In this document: positions 1 to 6,059 of the stretch, in pieces
How the letters are laid out: each line of letters opens with the position of its first letter
Numbering within the stretch: position 1 is the first letter of the stretch
Source: Actinomycetota bacterium
GTDB lineage: Bacteria > Cyanobacteriota > Vampirovibrionia > Obscuribacterales > Obscuribacteraceae
Direction: 5' to 3'
Assembly: GCA_903970355.1 (NCBI GenBank)
Contig: CAJCIF010000378.1
Coordinates: 1 to 7,192 of the forward strand
DNA length: 7,192 bases
The notes under the pieces: generated by a model
Databases searched by the model: none
Seen by the model: only the letters and a program-made list of their open reading frames with translations
Told to the model about the DNA's origin: nothing
Translations under genes and position numbers: made by a program

Positions 1-110
1 AGGTTGTCAAAGCCGTAATATCCGGAAATAATTACGAGTGGGCGCTCGGATCGGGACGATTGTGACTTCAAAGGGACCTAACCGTTCGTGGTAATGCAGC
101 AATTTAGCTT
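1..110. other. Left edge, no supported gene
   Basis: No coding region can be supported here. One + frame is open from the edge to a TGA at 63-65 (about 20 residues), but it does not look like the usual end of a GlcD subunit (a DPxxxxNPGK-type tail), which would be the expected neighbour. A 6-bp inverted repeat, CGTAAT at 14-19 and ATTACG at 31-36, is separated by 11 bases. It could be a small operator upstream of glcE or chance. I see no convincing -35/-10 pair. Confidence 0.4.
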
Positions 111-1244
111 GTGGCAAACGTTCAAAACGCAAACAGCATAGAACAAATTCTCGCTAGTGGCTCGCCTTTCATTCCGGGACGCTTTATTGCGCATCGTATG
201 GGCAGAAAAGTTGACGACAGCGATGCCGTTGTTTGCAATTTGGATCGCTACCAGGATGTGATCGAGCACCGCCGCGAAGATCAAGTCATAACAGTGGGCG
301 GTGGCATTTCAGTTGCCAGACTAAATGAAAAGCTGGCTGAATATAAACAGTGGCTGCCCATTGCCCCGGCGCAATCCGATATGACCATAAGCGATTGCTT
401 GCTGAGCGGTGATGCCGGCTATTTGGAGCCCTTTTGTGGTGGCATGCGCAGGCTCGCCCTTGGTGTTGCACTTATGGTAGATGACGGCGAAGCCCTCCAG
501 TTTGGCGGTAAGGTCGTTAAAAATGTCACCGGATACGATGTTACTAAGTTGGTTGTTGGAAGCTATGGCGTATTTGGCGTGCCGGTTTCAGCGAGCTTGC
601 GACTCTATGCTTTGCCGGAATCGCTTTCAAACTGCCTCTTTTTTTCTTCTGATTGGGAAACGATTTCTTCTCTAAGCAAGGACATTTCTCAATCTGGATT
701 TGCCATGGCGGCGCACAGTATCCTTGGACGAAAAACAAGCTTGCAAGTTTGCGATTCTTCTGAATACGCTCTCTTTCTATCAGTGGCTGGGCAAACGGCT
801 GTCGTTGAAGAAACGCTTGCACTCTTAGATAAGCTGGCAAAATCTAATGCCATTTCTCCTCATTTGCAAGACAGCAAAAAGGGAAATGCAGAATTTCAAG
901 CTCTTTCTAAATTGGCTTGGCAAGAAGGTCTCAATTACATGGATGTGAGTAGTGCACAAAATACGGCATACGAAATTCTCAAGAGTTTGGGCAACGATGA
1001 TTTTTTCGAATACAGGCCTGGTCCTCAACGCTTGCGAATTTACAGTGATGATTTGGACAGGTTTGCAAAGCTTGCTCTCAAATTCAAAGAATCAGCAGAT
1101 CCGGTTGCGGTATCATATCCGGTGCAAGGCGGCTATTTGCGGACCGGCTATCTTAACGACAGCATGAGCACACTTCTCTACCAAGATCTCAAAACCAGAC
1201 TGGATCCGCGCGGATTGCTCAATCCATTTATACTGGTCAATTGA
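111..1244 (+). CDS. glcE: Glycolate oxidase subunit GlcE (FAD-binding oxidase)
   Basis: This is probably the GlcE subunit of the membrane-associated glycolate dehydrogenase GlcDEF, which oxidises glycolate (or a similar 2-hydroxy acid) to glyoxylate and passes electrons to the respiratory chain. The protein has 377 residues, close to the usual 350-400. The clearest family signature is at about residues 131-170: FGGKVVKNVTGYDVTKL, then a glycine-rich VGSYGVFG and a hydrophobic strand leading to LPE. The C terminus has the DPRGLLNP tail typical of FAD-linked oxidases of this group. The N-terminal FAD domain is divergent: at about residues 18-31 the usual RGGG(S/T)K loop is replaced by IPGRFIAHRMGR. 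The start is GTG at 111. An in-frame TAG at 105-107 rules out anything longer, but no good ribosome binding site precedes the GTG, so a later start is possible. The gene is followed at once by glcF. The substrate is inferred from the family; a D-lactate or other hydroxy-acid oxidase remains possible. Confidence 0.85.
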   Translation: MANVQNANSIEQILASGSPFIPGRFIAHRMGRKVDDSDAVVCNLDRYQDVIEHRREDQVITVGGGISVARLNEKLAEYKQWLPIAPAQSDMTISDCLLSGDAGYLEPFCGGMRRLALGVALMVDDGEALQFGGKVVKNVTGYDVTKLVVGSYGVFGVPVSASLRLYALPESLSNCLFFSSDWETISSLSKDISQSGFAMAAHSILGRKTSLQVCDSSEYALFLSVAGQTAVVEETLALLDKLAKSNAISPHLQDSKKGNAEFQALSKLAWQEGLNYMDVSSAQNTAYEILKSLGNDDFFEYRPGPQRLRIYSDDLDRFAKLALKFKESADPVAVSYPVQGGYLRTGYLNDSMSTLLYQDLKTRLDPRGLLNPFILVN

Positions 1245-1246
1245 AG

Positions 1247-2557
1247 ATGACTGAAGATCAAATTATTCAACCTGGCTCACCTATTGCAAAAGAGCTTCTT
1301 GATGCTTGCATTCATTGCGGTATGTGTTTGCCTGCTTGCCCTACCTATCTTGCCACTGGGCGTGAAACGGAATCGCCGCGGGGACGTATTGCTTTGTTGA
1401 ACGCCTGGCAAACCGGCGCACAAGAATTTTCACCACGTCTTGCCCAGCATATCGATTCTTGCTTGGGCTGCCTCGGCTGCCAAACCGCCTGTCCGTCCGG
1501 TGTTGAGTATGAGAAGATTTTGAATACCAGCCGTCCGGAACTTGCTAAACACCGCAAGCCTTTGCAGCGCGCTTTGATGCGAACCAGTTTTTCCTGGCTT
1601 TTGCCTAACTACTTTCTGCTTGGCATATTTGGATTTCTCCTCAGCCTTTGGCAGAAGCTCAGGGGCAGAGACATATTGCAGTTCGTTAGTAAAGCGCTTC
1701 CTTTGCCCATTCTAAAGAACTTAGCGAGCGCCGAGTCTTATATGCCGCCTGTGCCTGCTAACCATTCAATTCCAAAGAGTTCGCAAAGTTCAAATCCGGA
1801 TAAGCACAGCAAAACCGTGCAATTTTTCCGCGGATGTGTAATGGATATTTTCTATAACCATGTCAATCGTGCAGCAGTGCGACTCCTTCTCAATCAAGGA
1901 CAGTCAGTGCAGTTACCCAACCAAACCTGTTGTGGTGCTCTTGCATTTCATGCCGGTGAAACTGATATAGCAATCGAGCTTGCCAAAAAGAACATCACTC
2001 TTTTCGAGCAAACAGCCGGTGATATTGTTATAACGTCTGCCGGTTGCGGCGCTATGCTCAAAGAATATACAGCGCTCTTTAAGAAAGACAGCCCCTGGCA
2101 CAGTAGGGCTGCACAATTCGGCGCCCGGGTGAAGGATATTTCGCAGACCCTCAGCGAAGGACAGTTTCGTTTGCCCGAAACTAAGAACGATTTCACTGTT
2201 GAACGTGTTGCGTATCATGCCGCATGTCACCTCGCACATGCTCAAAATGTGCGCGCTGAGCCAAACAAGTTACTGTTTGATTTAACGAAAGCAGTTGGCA
2301 ACATGCGCGTTGAGTTAGTGCCGTTGCAGGAAGCCGAACATTGCTGCGGCAGCGCCGGTATATATAACCTTCTGCATGAAGAAATGGCCGATGCAGTACT
2401 CGATCGCAAAATGGAGAACATTCAACAAACAGGCGCTGATCTTGTGGTTACCAGTAACCCTGGCTGTCTTTTGCAACTAGAGCGGGGCATCAACCGGAAA
2501 GGCTTACCTGTAAAGGTTCAACACCTGGTTGAACTTTTGGATCGATTCTATTCTTAG
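1247..2557 (+). CDS. glcF: Glycolate oxidase iron-sulfur subunit GlcF
   Basis: This is the iron-sulfur subunit that carries electrons from the flavin subunits of glycolate dehydrogenase to the quinone pool. Two ferredoxin-type 4Fe-4S motifs are visible, CIHCGMCLPACP (Cys21/24/27/31) and CLGCLGCQTACP (Cys72/75/78/82). Two CCG domains follow: the first with FFRGCVMDIF near residue 195 and CCG near 228, the second with YHAACH near 325, HCCGSAG near 366 and NPGC near 407. These are the cysteine-rich CCG repeats shared by GlcF, LutA and heterodisulfide reductase subunit B. The length (436 residues) is slightly above the roughly 400 usual for GlcF. Residues 113-135, between the ferredoxin part and the first CCG domain, contain no charged residue and may dip into the membrane. 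I chose ATG 1247, 2 bases after the glcE stop. A TTG at 1241 would overlap that stop as TTGA and add two residues. The arrangement implies co-transcription and probably coupled translation with glcE. Confidence 0.9.
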   Translation: MTEDQIIQPGSPIAKELLDACIHCGMCLPACPTYLATGRETESPRGRIALLNAWQTGAQEFSPRLAQHIDSCLGCLGCQTACPSGVEYEKILNTSRPELAKHRKPLQRALMRTSFSWLLPNYFLLGIFGFLLSLWQKLRGRDILQFVSKALPLPILKNLASAESYMPPVPANHSIPKSSQSSNPDKHSKTVQFFRGCVMDIFYNHVNRAAVRLLLNQGQSVQLPNQTCCGALAFHAGETDIAIELAKKNITLFEQTAGDIVITSAGCGAMLKEYTALFKKDSPWHSRAAQFGARVKDISQTLSEGQFRLPETKNDFTVERVAYHAACHLAHAQNVRAEPNKLLFDLTKAVGNMRVELVPLQEAEHCCGSAGIYNLLHEEMADAVLDRKMENIQQTGADLVVTSNPGCLLQLERGINRKGLPVKVQHLVELLDRFYS

Positions 2558-2610
2558 TAATACAACTTTTAAATCGAGCCCCCGGAAACTGTTTGGACGT
2601 TTGCGGGCCT

Positions 2611-2616
2611 TATAAT
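2611..2616 (+). promoter_or_regulatory. Candidate -10 box ahead of the exonuclease gene
   Basis: A perfect TATAAT lies in the 137-base gap after glcF. No good -35 stands at the right distance: TTGGAC at 2593-2598 leaves only 12 bases, and the hexamers at 16-18 bases are poor. If it is a real promoter, transcription would begin near 2622 and give a leader of about 72 bases before the ATG at 2695. It would make the exonuclease and gcvPB independent of glcEF. Confidence 0.4.
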
Positions 2617-2628
2617 CTGTCCTGTGCG

Positions 2629-2664
2629 CCTAAGGTGTTCTTAGGGGTGGCTGCCGAGCCGCCC
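2629..2664 (+). promoter_or_regulatory. Two adjacent hairpins in the exonuclease leader
   Basis: CCTAAG (2629-2634) pairs with CTTAGG (2640-2645) around a 5-base loop. Directly after it, GGGTGGC (2645-2651) pairs with GCCGCCC (2658-2664) around a 6-base loop with one G-U pair; the two share only base 2645. No T-run follows, so this is not a standard terminator. The pair lies between the TATAAT box and the ribosome binding site AGGGGG (2682-2687). I could not match it to a riboswitch class I know; it may stabilise the mRNA or regulate it. Confidence 0.45.
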
Positions 2665-2694
2665 AACCAGGCGCAAGTACCAGGGGGAAACCGG

Positions 2695-3372
2695 ATGACA
2701 GTGGCGCAAGTGAAAGAACAAACGAAAGAACAATCGAAGGATAAGAAAGCAAAAATTTTTGACGATGATATTAGCGATGAAGTACTGCAACAGTATTTAT
2801 CTAAATCTTTCGTTACGGTCGATACTGAAACACGCGGGCTCAATGTAAGGCGCGATCGTCTTTGTGTTGTGCAAATTTGTGATGACGATAACAACACCTC
2901 CTTGGTGCGTTATCGAGACGCCAAGCGCCTTCCAATTACTCGTGATACCAATCTGAAGAAGCTATTAGAGGCTCCCCAGGTTTTGAAAGTTTTCCATTAC
3001 GCGCGCTTCGATCTAACCATTTTGCGCTATTACCTAAATGCCAGAACCGCTCCTGTTTTTTGCACGAAGGTCGCTTCTAAGCTTGTGAGAACTTATTCTG
3101 ACAGGCACAGCCTCAAAGATTTAAGTCGCGAGCTTCTCGGTACGGAGATGGACAAGAGCGACCAGACAAGCGATTGGGCAAAAGCTGATCTTACTGATTC
3201 ACAACTGGAATACGCAGCCAACGATGTCAAACTTCTTGTCCCGATTTATCTCAAGATCAAAGAGATGATCGAGCGCGAAGGATTAACTGATCTTGCTCAA
3301 CGTTGTTTTGGTTTCTTAGAAACAGTCTGTGAGCTTGATTTGAAGGGATATTCGAATATCTTCGATCACTAA
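2695..3372 (+). CDS. NrnC-like / RNase D-type 3'-5' exonuclease
   Basis: This is a DEDDy-family 3'-5' exonuclease of 225 residues made of one catalytic domain, with no HRDC domain as in full RNase D. The four acidic residues are visible: Asp43 and Glu45 in [11 protein letters not shown], Asp106 in [11 protein letters not shown], and Asp177 with its tyrosine Tyr173 in YAANDV. The length, the segments [16 protein letters not shown] and SLKDL (about 123-143), the SDW motif (159-161) and an end in [12 protein letters not shown] resemble, from memory, the NrnC group. NrnC enzymes degrade very short RNAs, including dinucleotides such as pGpG, in the cytoplasm. The N-terminal 20 residues are charged and Lys/Gln-rich. 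The start is ATG 2695, which has an excellent ribosome binding site (AGGGGG, 7-base spacing). A longer reading from TTG 2593 would run through the promoter and hairpins and is rejected. gcvPB follows after 59 bases. The DEDDy assignment is firm; the substrate is inferred. Confidence 0.85.
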   Translation: MTVAQVKEQTKEQSKDKKAKIFDDDISDEVLQQYLSKSFVTVDTETRGLNVRRDRLCVVQICDDDNNTSLVRYRDAKRLPITRDTNLKKLLEAPQVLKVFHYARFDLTILRYYLNARTAPVFCTKVASKLVRTYSDRHSLKDLSRELLGTEMDKSDQTSDWAKADLTDSQLEYAANDVKLLVPIYLKIKEMIEREGLTDLAQRCFGFLETVCELDLKGYSNIFDH

Positions 3373-3386
3373 ATTCGATCACTAGA
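3361..3386 (+). repeat. 13-bp tandem duplication across the exonuclease stop
   Basis: TTCGATCACTAAA (3361-3373) is followed directly by TTCGATCACTAGA (3374-3386), 12 of 13 bases identical. A further partial copy, GATCACC, follows at 3387-3393. The first unit contains the TAA stop. It looks like a replication-slippage duplication, and the short unit gives no sign of function. Confidence 0.7.
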
Positions 3387-3431
3387 GATCACCAGAAAGG
3401 AATAACGGCACCAATCAGGAGACGTGTTTGC

Positions 3432-4877
3432 ATGGAAAAGCTGATTTTTGAAAAATCCCAACCCGGACGCAGGGCGATATTATTGCCGCCTCTGGATGTG
3501 CCCGAGTCGAAACACGCCATCCCCGCTCAGTTTTTGCGCAAAGAGCCGCCGCGGTTGCCGGAAGTGAGCGAACTGGAAGTGTTACGTCACTTCGTCAATC
3601 TTTCCCATCTTAACCATTGCATCGACAAAGGATTTTATCCTCTCGGTTCATGCACGATGAAGTACAACCCGAAAGTGAATGATGCAGTGGCAGCCCTTGA
3701 AGGTATGCGCGAATTGCATCCCCTCCAACCAGTTGAACAAGTGCAAGGTGCCCTCGAACTGATCTACACGCTGCAAGGTTACATTTCAGAAATCGTCGGT
3801 TTGCCGGCCGTTACTCTTCAACCGGCTGCCGGAGCACATGGCGAAATGACAGGGCTTCTCTTGATCAAGGCCTACTTCAAAGCCAAGGGAGATCTGAAAA
3901 GAAAGAAGGTAATCGTACCTGATACCGCACACGGCACTAACCCTGCTACTGCCGCCATGTGTGGATTTGAAGTGGTTGAAATCAAATCCAATAGTCGTGG
4001 ACTTGTCGATCTCGATGCTTTGAAGGAAGCGGTCGGACCAGATACTGCCGCTATCATGTTAACGAACCCGAATACACTTGGTCTCTTTGAAGAAGAGATC
4101 CAGAAAGTGCAAAAAGTGGTGCACGAAGCAGGTGGTTTACTCTATTACGATGGCGCCAATCTTAATGCCATTATGGGTCTGGTTAGACCAGGCGATATGG
4201 GATTCGATGTCGTTCACCTCAATTTGCACAAGACATTTTCAACACCGCATGGCGGCGGAGGACCGGGAGGTTGTGCTGTCGGTTGCCGCGAAACGCTTGC
4301 GCCATTCTTGCCAAAACCACTAGTTGTGAAAACAATTGACGGTTATCGCTTTGACTGGGACAGACCGCAATCAATCGGCAAGGTAAAGGGCTTCTACGGC
4401 AATTTCGGTATTCTCGTGCGAGCCTATGCTTATATCCTCGCTCATGGCAAAGAAGGATTGTGCCAGGTTTCTCGCGATGCAATTTTGAGCGCCAACTATT
4501 TGCGCAATCGACTTTCTCGCCATTTTACTGTTCCTCATAAACAACCATGCATGCATGAGTTTGTTCTCTCGGGCAACCTTCAAAAAGCAAGGGGCGTGAG
4601 CACGGCCAATATCGCCAAGCGGCTATTGGACTTCGGTGTGATGGCTCCGACAGTTTATTTCCCGCTTGTGGTGCCTGAGGCGCTCATGATTGAACCTACC
4701 GAAACGGAAACGAGAGAAACGCTCAACCAATTTGCTCAAATTATGGTGACAATCGATGAAGAGTCGAAGAATTCACCTGACACCGTCCGTAATGCTCCAC
4801 ACACAACGCCTGTTCGAAAGTTGGATGAAGCGGCAGCTGCCCGCAAACCCGATTTGCGCTGGCAGCCGCCGTCATAG
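3432..4877 (+). CDS. gcvPB: Glycine dehydrogenase (decarboxylating) subunit 2
   Basis: This is the PLP-binding subunit of the two-subunit P-protein of the glycine cleavage system. It decarboxylates glycine in the cytoplasm and passes the aminomethyl group to the lipoyl arm of GcvH. The PLP lysine is Lys267 in [17 protein letters not shown], the family hallmark. Other conserved blocks are [14 protein letters not shown] (about 68-81), [12 protein letters not shown] (130-141), [10 protein letters not shown] (164-173) and [10 protein letters not shown] (238-247), and the C terminus has the usual TPVRKLDE...LRW ending. The 481 residues match the separate subunit, not the fused P-protein of nearly 1000. 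The ATG at 3432 is preceded by AGGAG (3417-3421) with 10 bases between. It probably shares a transcript with the exonuclease upstream. gcvPA, gcvH and gcvT are not in the window, so the catalytic partner must be encoded elsewhere. Confidence 0.95.
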   Translation: MEKLIFEKSQPGRRAILLPPLDVPESKHAIPAQFLRKEPPRLPEVSELEVLRHFVNLSHLNHCIDKGFYPLGSCTMKYNPKVNDAVAALEGMRELHPLQPVEQVQGALELIYTLQGYISEIVGLPAVTLQPAAGAHGEMTGLLLIKAYFKAKGDLKRKKVIVPDTAHGTNPATAAMCGFEVVEIKSNSRGLVDLDALKEAVGPDTAAIMLTNPNTLGLFEEEIQKVQKVVHEAGGLLYYDGANLNAIMGLVRPGDMGFDVVHLNLHKTFSTPHGGGGPGGCAVGCRETLAPFLPKPLVVKTIDGYRFDWDRPQSIGKVKGFYGNFGILVRAYAYILAHGKEGLCQVSRDAILSANYLRNRLSRHFTVPHKQPCMHEFVLSGNLQKARGVSTANIAKRLLDFGVMAPTVYFPLVVPEALMIEPTETETRETLNQFAQIMVTIDEESKNSPDTVRNAPHTTPVRKLDEAAAARKPDLRWQPPS

Positions 4878-4886
4878 CCGGCGGCT
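4864..4886 (+). promoter_or_regulatory. Hairpin A over the gcvPB stop codon
   Basis: AGCCGCCG (4864-4871) pairs perfectly with CGGCGGCT (4879-4886) around a 7-base loop that contains the gcvPB TAG. It is very GC-rich and stable. The next bases, ACCCGTATATTTTC, have only four consecutive T, about 9 bases beyond the stem, so it is at best a weak terminator. Its last two bases are also the first two of hairpin B, so the two complete stems cannot form together. Confidence 0.5.
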
Positions 4887-4919
4887 ACCCGTATATTTTC
4901 GGAACACGCCCACGGGTAG
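4885..4919 (+). promoter_or_regulatory. Hairpin B masking the mscS ribosome binding site
   Basis: CTACCCGT (4885-4892) pairs perfectly with ACGGGTAG (4912-4919) around a 19-base loop. The 3' arm runs into the AGAGG (4918-4922) that is the only candidate ribosome binding site for mscS. When folded, this stem would partly hide that site. A ribosome finishing gcvPB would cover the 5' arm and free it, so coupled translation is a reasonable inference. Confidence 0.45.
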
Positions 4920-4925
4920 AGGAAA

Positions 4926-6059
4926 TTGGAACGCGTAGTACATATTCTTACGGAAAGCAAATTTGCATTTCCGCTTTGGAATTTTGCGATATTTCTCCTC
5001 GCCTTCTTCTATCGTCGTGGTTTGGTACGGGCCATTTCTCGGGCTCTGCGCGTTTTTGAAAACCATGGGCTGGAAGACGAACTTGTCAGCCGTTCAGACC
5101 AACCTGCCGCCATTGTTTTTGTCGGCGCTGCCATCCTACCCTTCTTTGCCTTTTTAGAAGGTGTCATTGCCGGCCGATTGGAACGCATCGTTGAGGTGGT
5201 GGTTCTTTTCTATCTGCTCAAGCTGGCTACCATATTTTTTGATCTGTTCGTTTTCAAATGGTACTTCGGACAATACAAAAACTTCACTCTGCCTGCCATT
5301 TTTCGCACAGTTACGATCACTCTTATTTATGCCGTTTTCGTTCTCGTCCTGATTCAATTCAGCATTGGTGTAAACATACTGCCTATCCTGGCGACGTCTA
5401 CCGTTATGACAGCGGTACTGGGTTTAGCCTTGCAAGATACACTCAAGAATCTTTTTGCTGGACTCAGTTTGAGCATGGAGAAAAGCATACACATTGGCGA
5501 TTGGGTAACATTTCAAGCTGATGCCGGACTGACTACGACCGGGTTGGTTCTGGAAATTGGATGGCGCACAACTCGTTTGGAGACGCTTGATGGCAATATT
5601 GTGAGATTGCCCAATGCGGTCCTTACAAACAGCCGCGTCACCAACTACTCGCAACCAAGCCCATCTTATTCTCGTTCTGTCGACATTCCAGTGCCTCGAT
5701 TTGCCCAGGTGGATGAAGTAGTTACCGCCTTAACTCAAAGTGCCCATAACGTAGAAGGAGTGTCGCAATCACCTCATGCAGAGGTTTATCCAGTTGGCAC
5801 TACAATTGATAGCGTTACCTACCGGGTGAAGTTCTGGATGGACGATTTCAGAAGCGGTGAAGCCATCGCTGGTGATATCATCCGGAATGCCATTATGCAA
5901 CTAGAAACTCTGCGAATCGATAAGGAGAAGCCAAAGCCTGCTCTCCCGGACGTCTCGCCAGACAAAACTTCCCCAAAAGACAAGCTGCCTTTAGAAGACA
6001 AACAATCTTCCAAAGACAAGCCGTCTATTTCTAAAGTGTCTAGATCTTCGAAATCTTAA
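4926..6059 (+). CDS. MscS-family mechanosensitive ion channel
   Basis: This is probably a small-conductance mechanosensitive channel in the inner membrane, opening under membrane tension to release solutes during osmotic downshock. Hydrophobic segments lie at about residues 15-29, 61-80, 88-110, 126-147 and the pore-lining stretch 150-184. The pore helix carries LGLALQDTLKNLFAGL, the glycine/alanine-patterned MscS signature, followed by IHIGDWV. The beta domain follows (about 190-243) with LETLDGNIVRLPNAVL and SRVTNYS, then the alpha/beta cytoplasmic domain to about 330. The tail (331-377) is Lys/Asp/Ser/Pro-rich with an unusual hexapeptide repeat. The start is uncertain: TTG 4926 is the first possible codon (in-frame TAG at 4917-4919), and AGAGG lies only 3 bases before it, closer than normal. 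No in-frame ATG occurs until the pore region. The gene lies 48 bases after gcvPB; a functional link between them is not evident. Confidence 0.9.
   Translation: MERVVHILTESKFAFPLWNFAIFLLAFFYRRGLVRAISRALRVFENHGLEDELVSRSDQPAAIVFVGAAILPFFAFLEGVIAGRLERIVEVVVLFYLLKLATIFFDLFVFKWYFGQYKNFTLPAIFRTVTITLIYAVFVLVLIQFSIGVNILPILATSTVMTAVLGLALQDTLKNLFAGLSLSMEKSIHIGDWVTFQADAGLTTTGLVLEIGWRTTRLETLDGNIVRLPNAVLTNSRVTNYSQPSPSYSRSVDIPVPRFAQVDEVVTALTQSAHNVEGVSQSPHAEVYPVGTTIDSVTYRVKFWMDDFRSGEAIAGDIIRNAIMQLETLRIDKEKPKPALPDVSPDKTSPKDKLPLEDKQSSKDKPSISKVSRSSKS
5955..6026 (+). repeat. Four hexapeptide repeats in the MscS tail
   Basis: Four 18-base units encode hexamers with an invariant Asp-Lys pair in the middle: VSPDKT-type spacing with Asp at residues 346, 352, 358 and 364, an exact period of six. 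The other positions vary among Ser, Pro, Leu, Lys, Glu, Thr and Gln. The units differ in codons and in most other bases, so this is an old or protein-level repeat, not a fresh DNA duplication. The tail is probably disordered and cytoplasmic. Confidence 0.65.

Noticed and set aside
3..65. Tail of an upstream glcD gene
   Set aside because: The only open + frame gives about 20 residues without the NPGK-type ending of GlcD, too little to call.
544..840. 98-residue - strand frame inside glcE
   Set aside because: It overlaps a well-supported gene fully and its translation shows no domain or plausible start context.
1913..2245. 110-residue - strand frame inside glcF
   Set aside because: Shadow of the conserved CCG-domain region of glcF with no features of its own.
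2593..2694. Longer start for the exonuclease at TTG 2593
   Set aside because: The added 34 residues would be encoded by the TATAAT box and the hairpins and have no family similarity, while ATG 2695 has a near-ideal ribosome binding site.
3373..3431. Glycine riboswitch ahead of gcvPB
   Set aside because: Only 59 bases are available and none of the conserved glycine-aptamer segments is present.
4864..4900. Strong rho-independent terminator after gcvPB
   Set aside because: The stem is good, but only four T follow, and they start about 9 bases beyond it; a regulatory or weak-termination role fits better.
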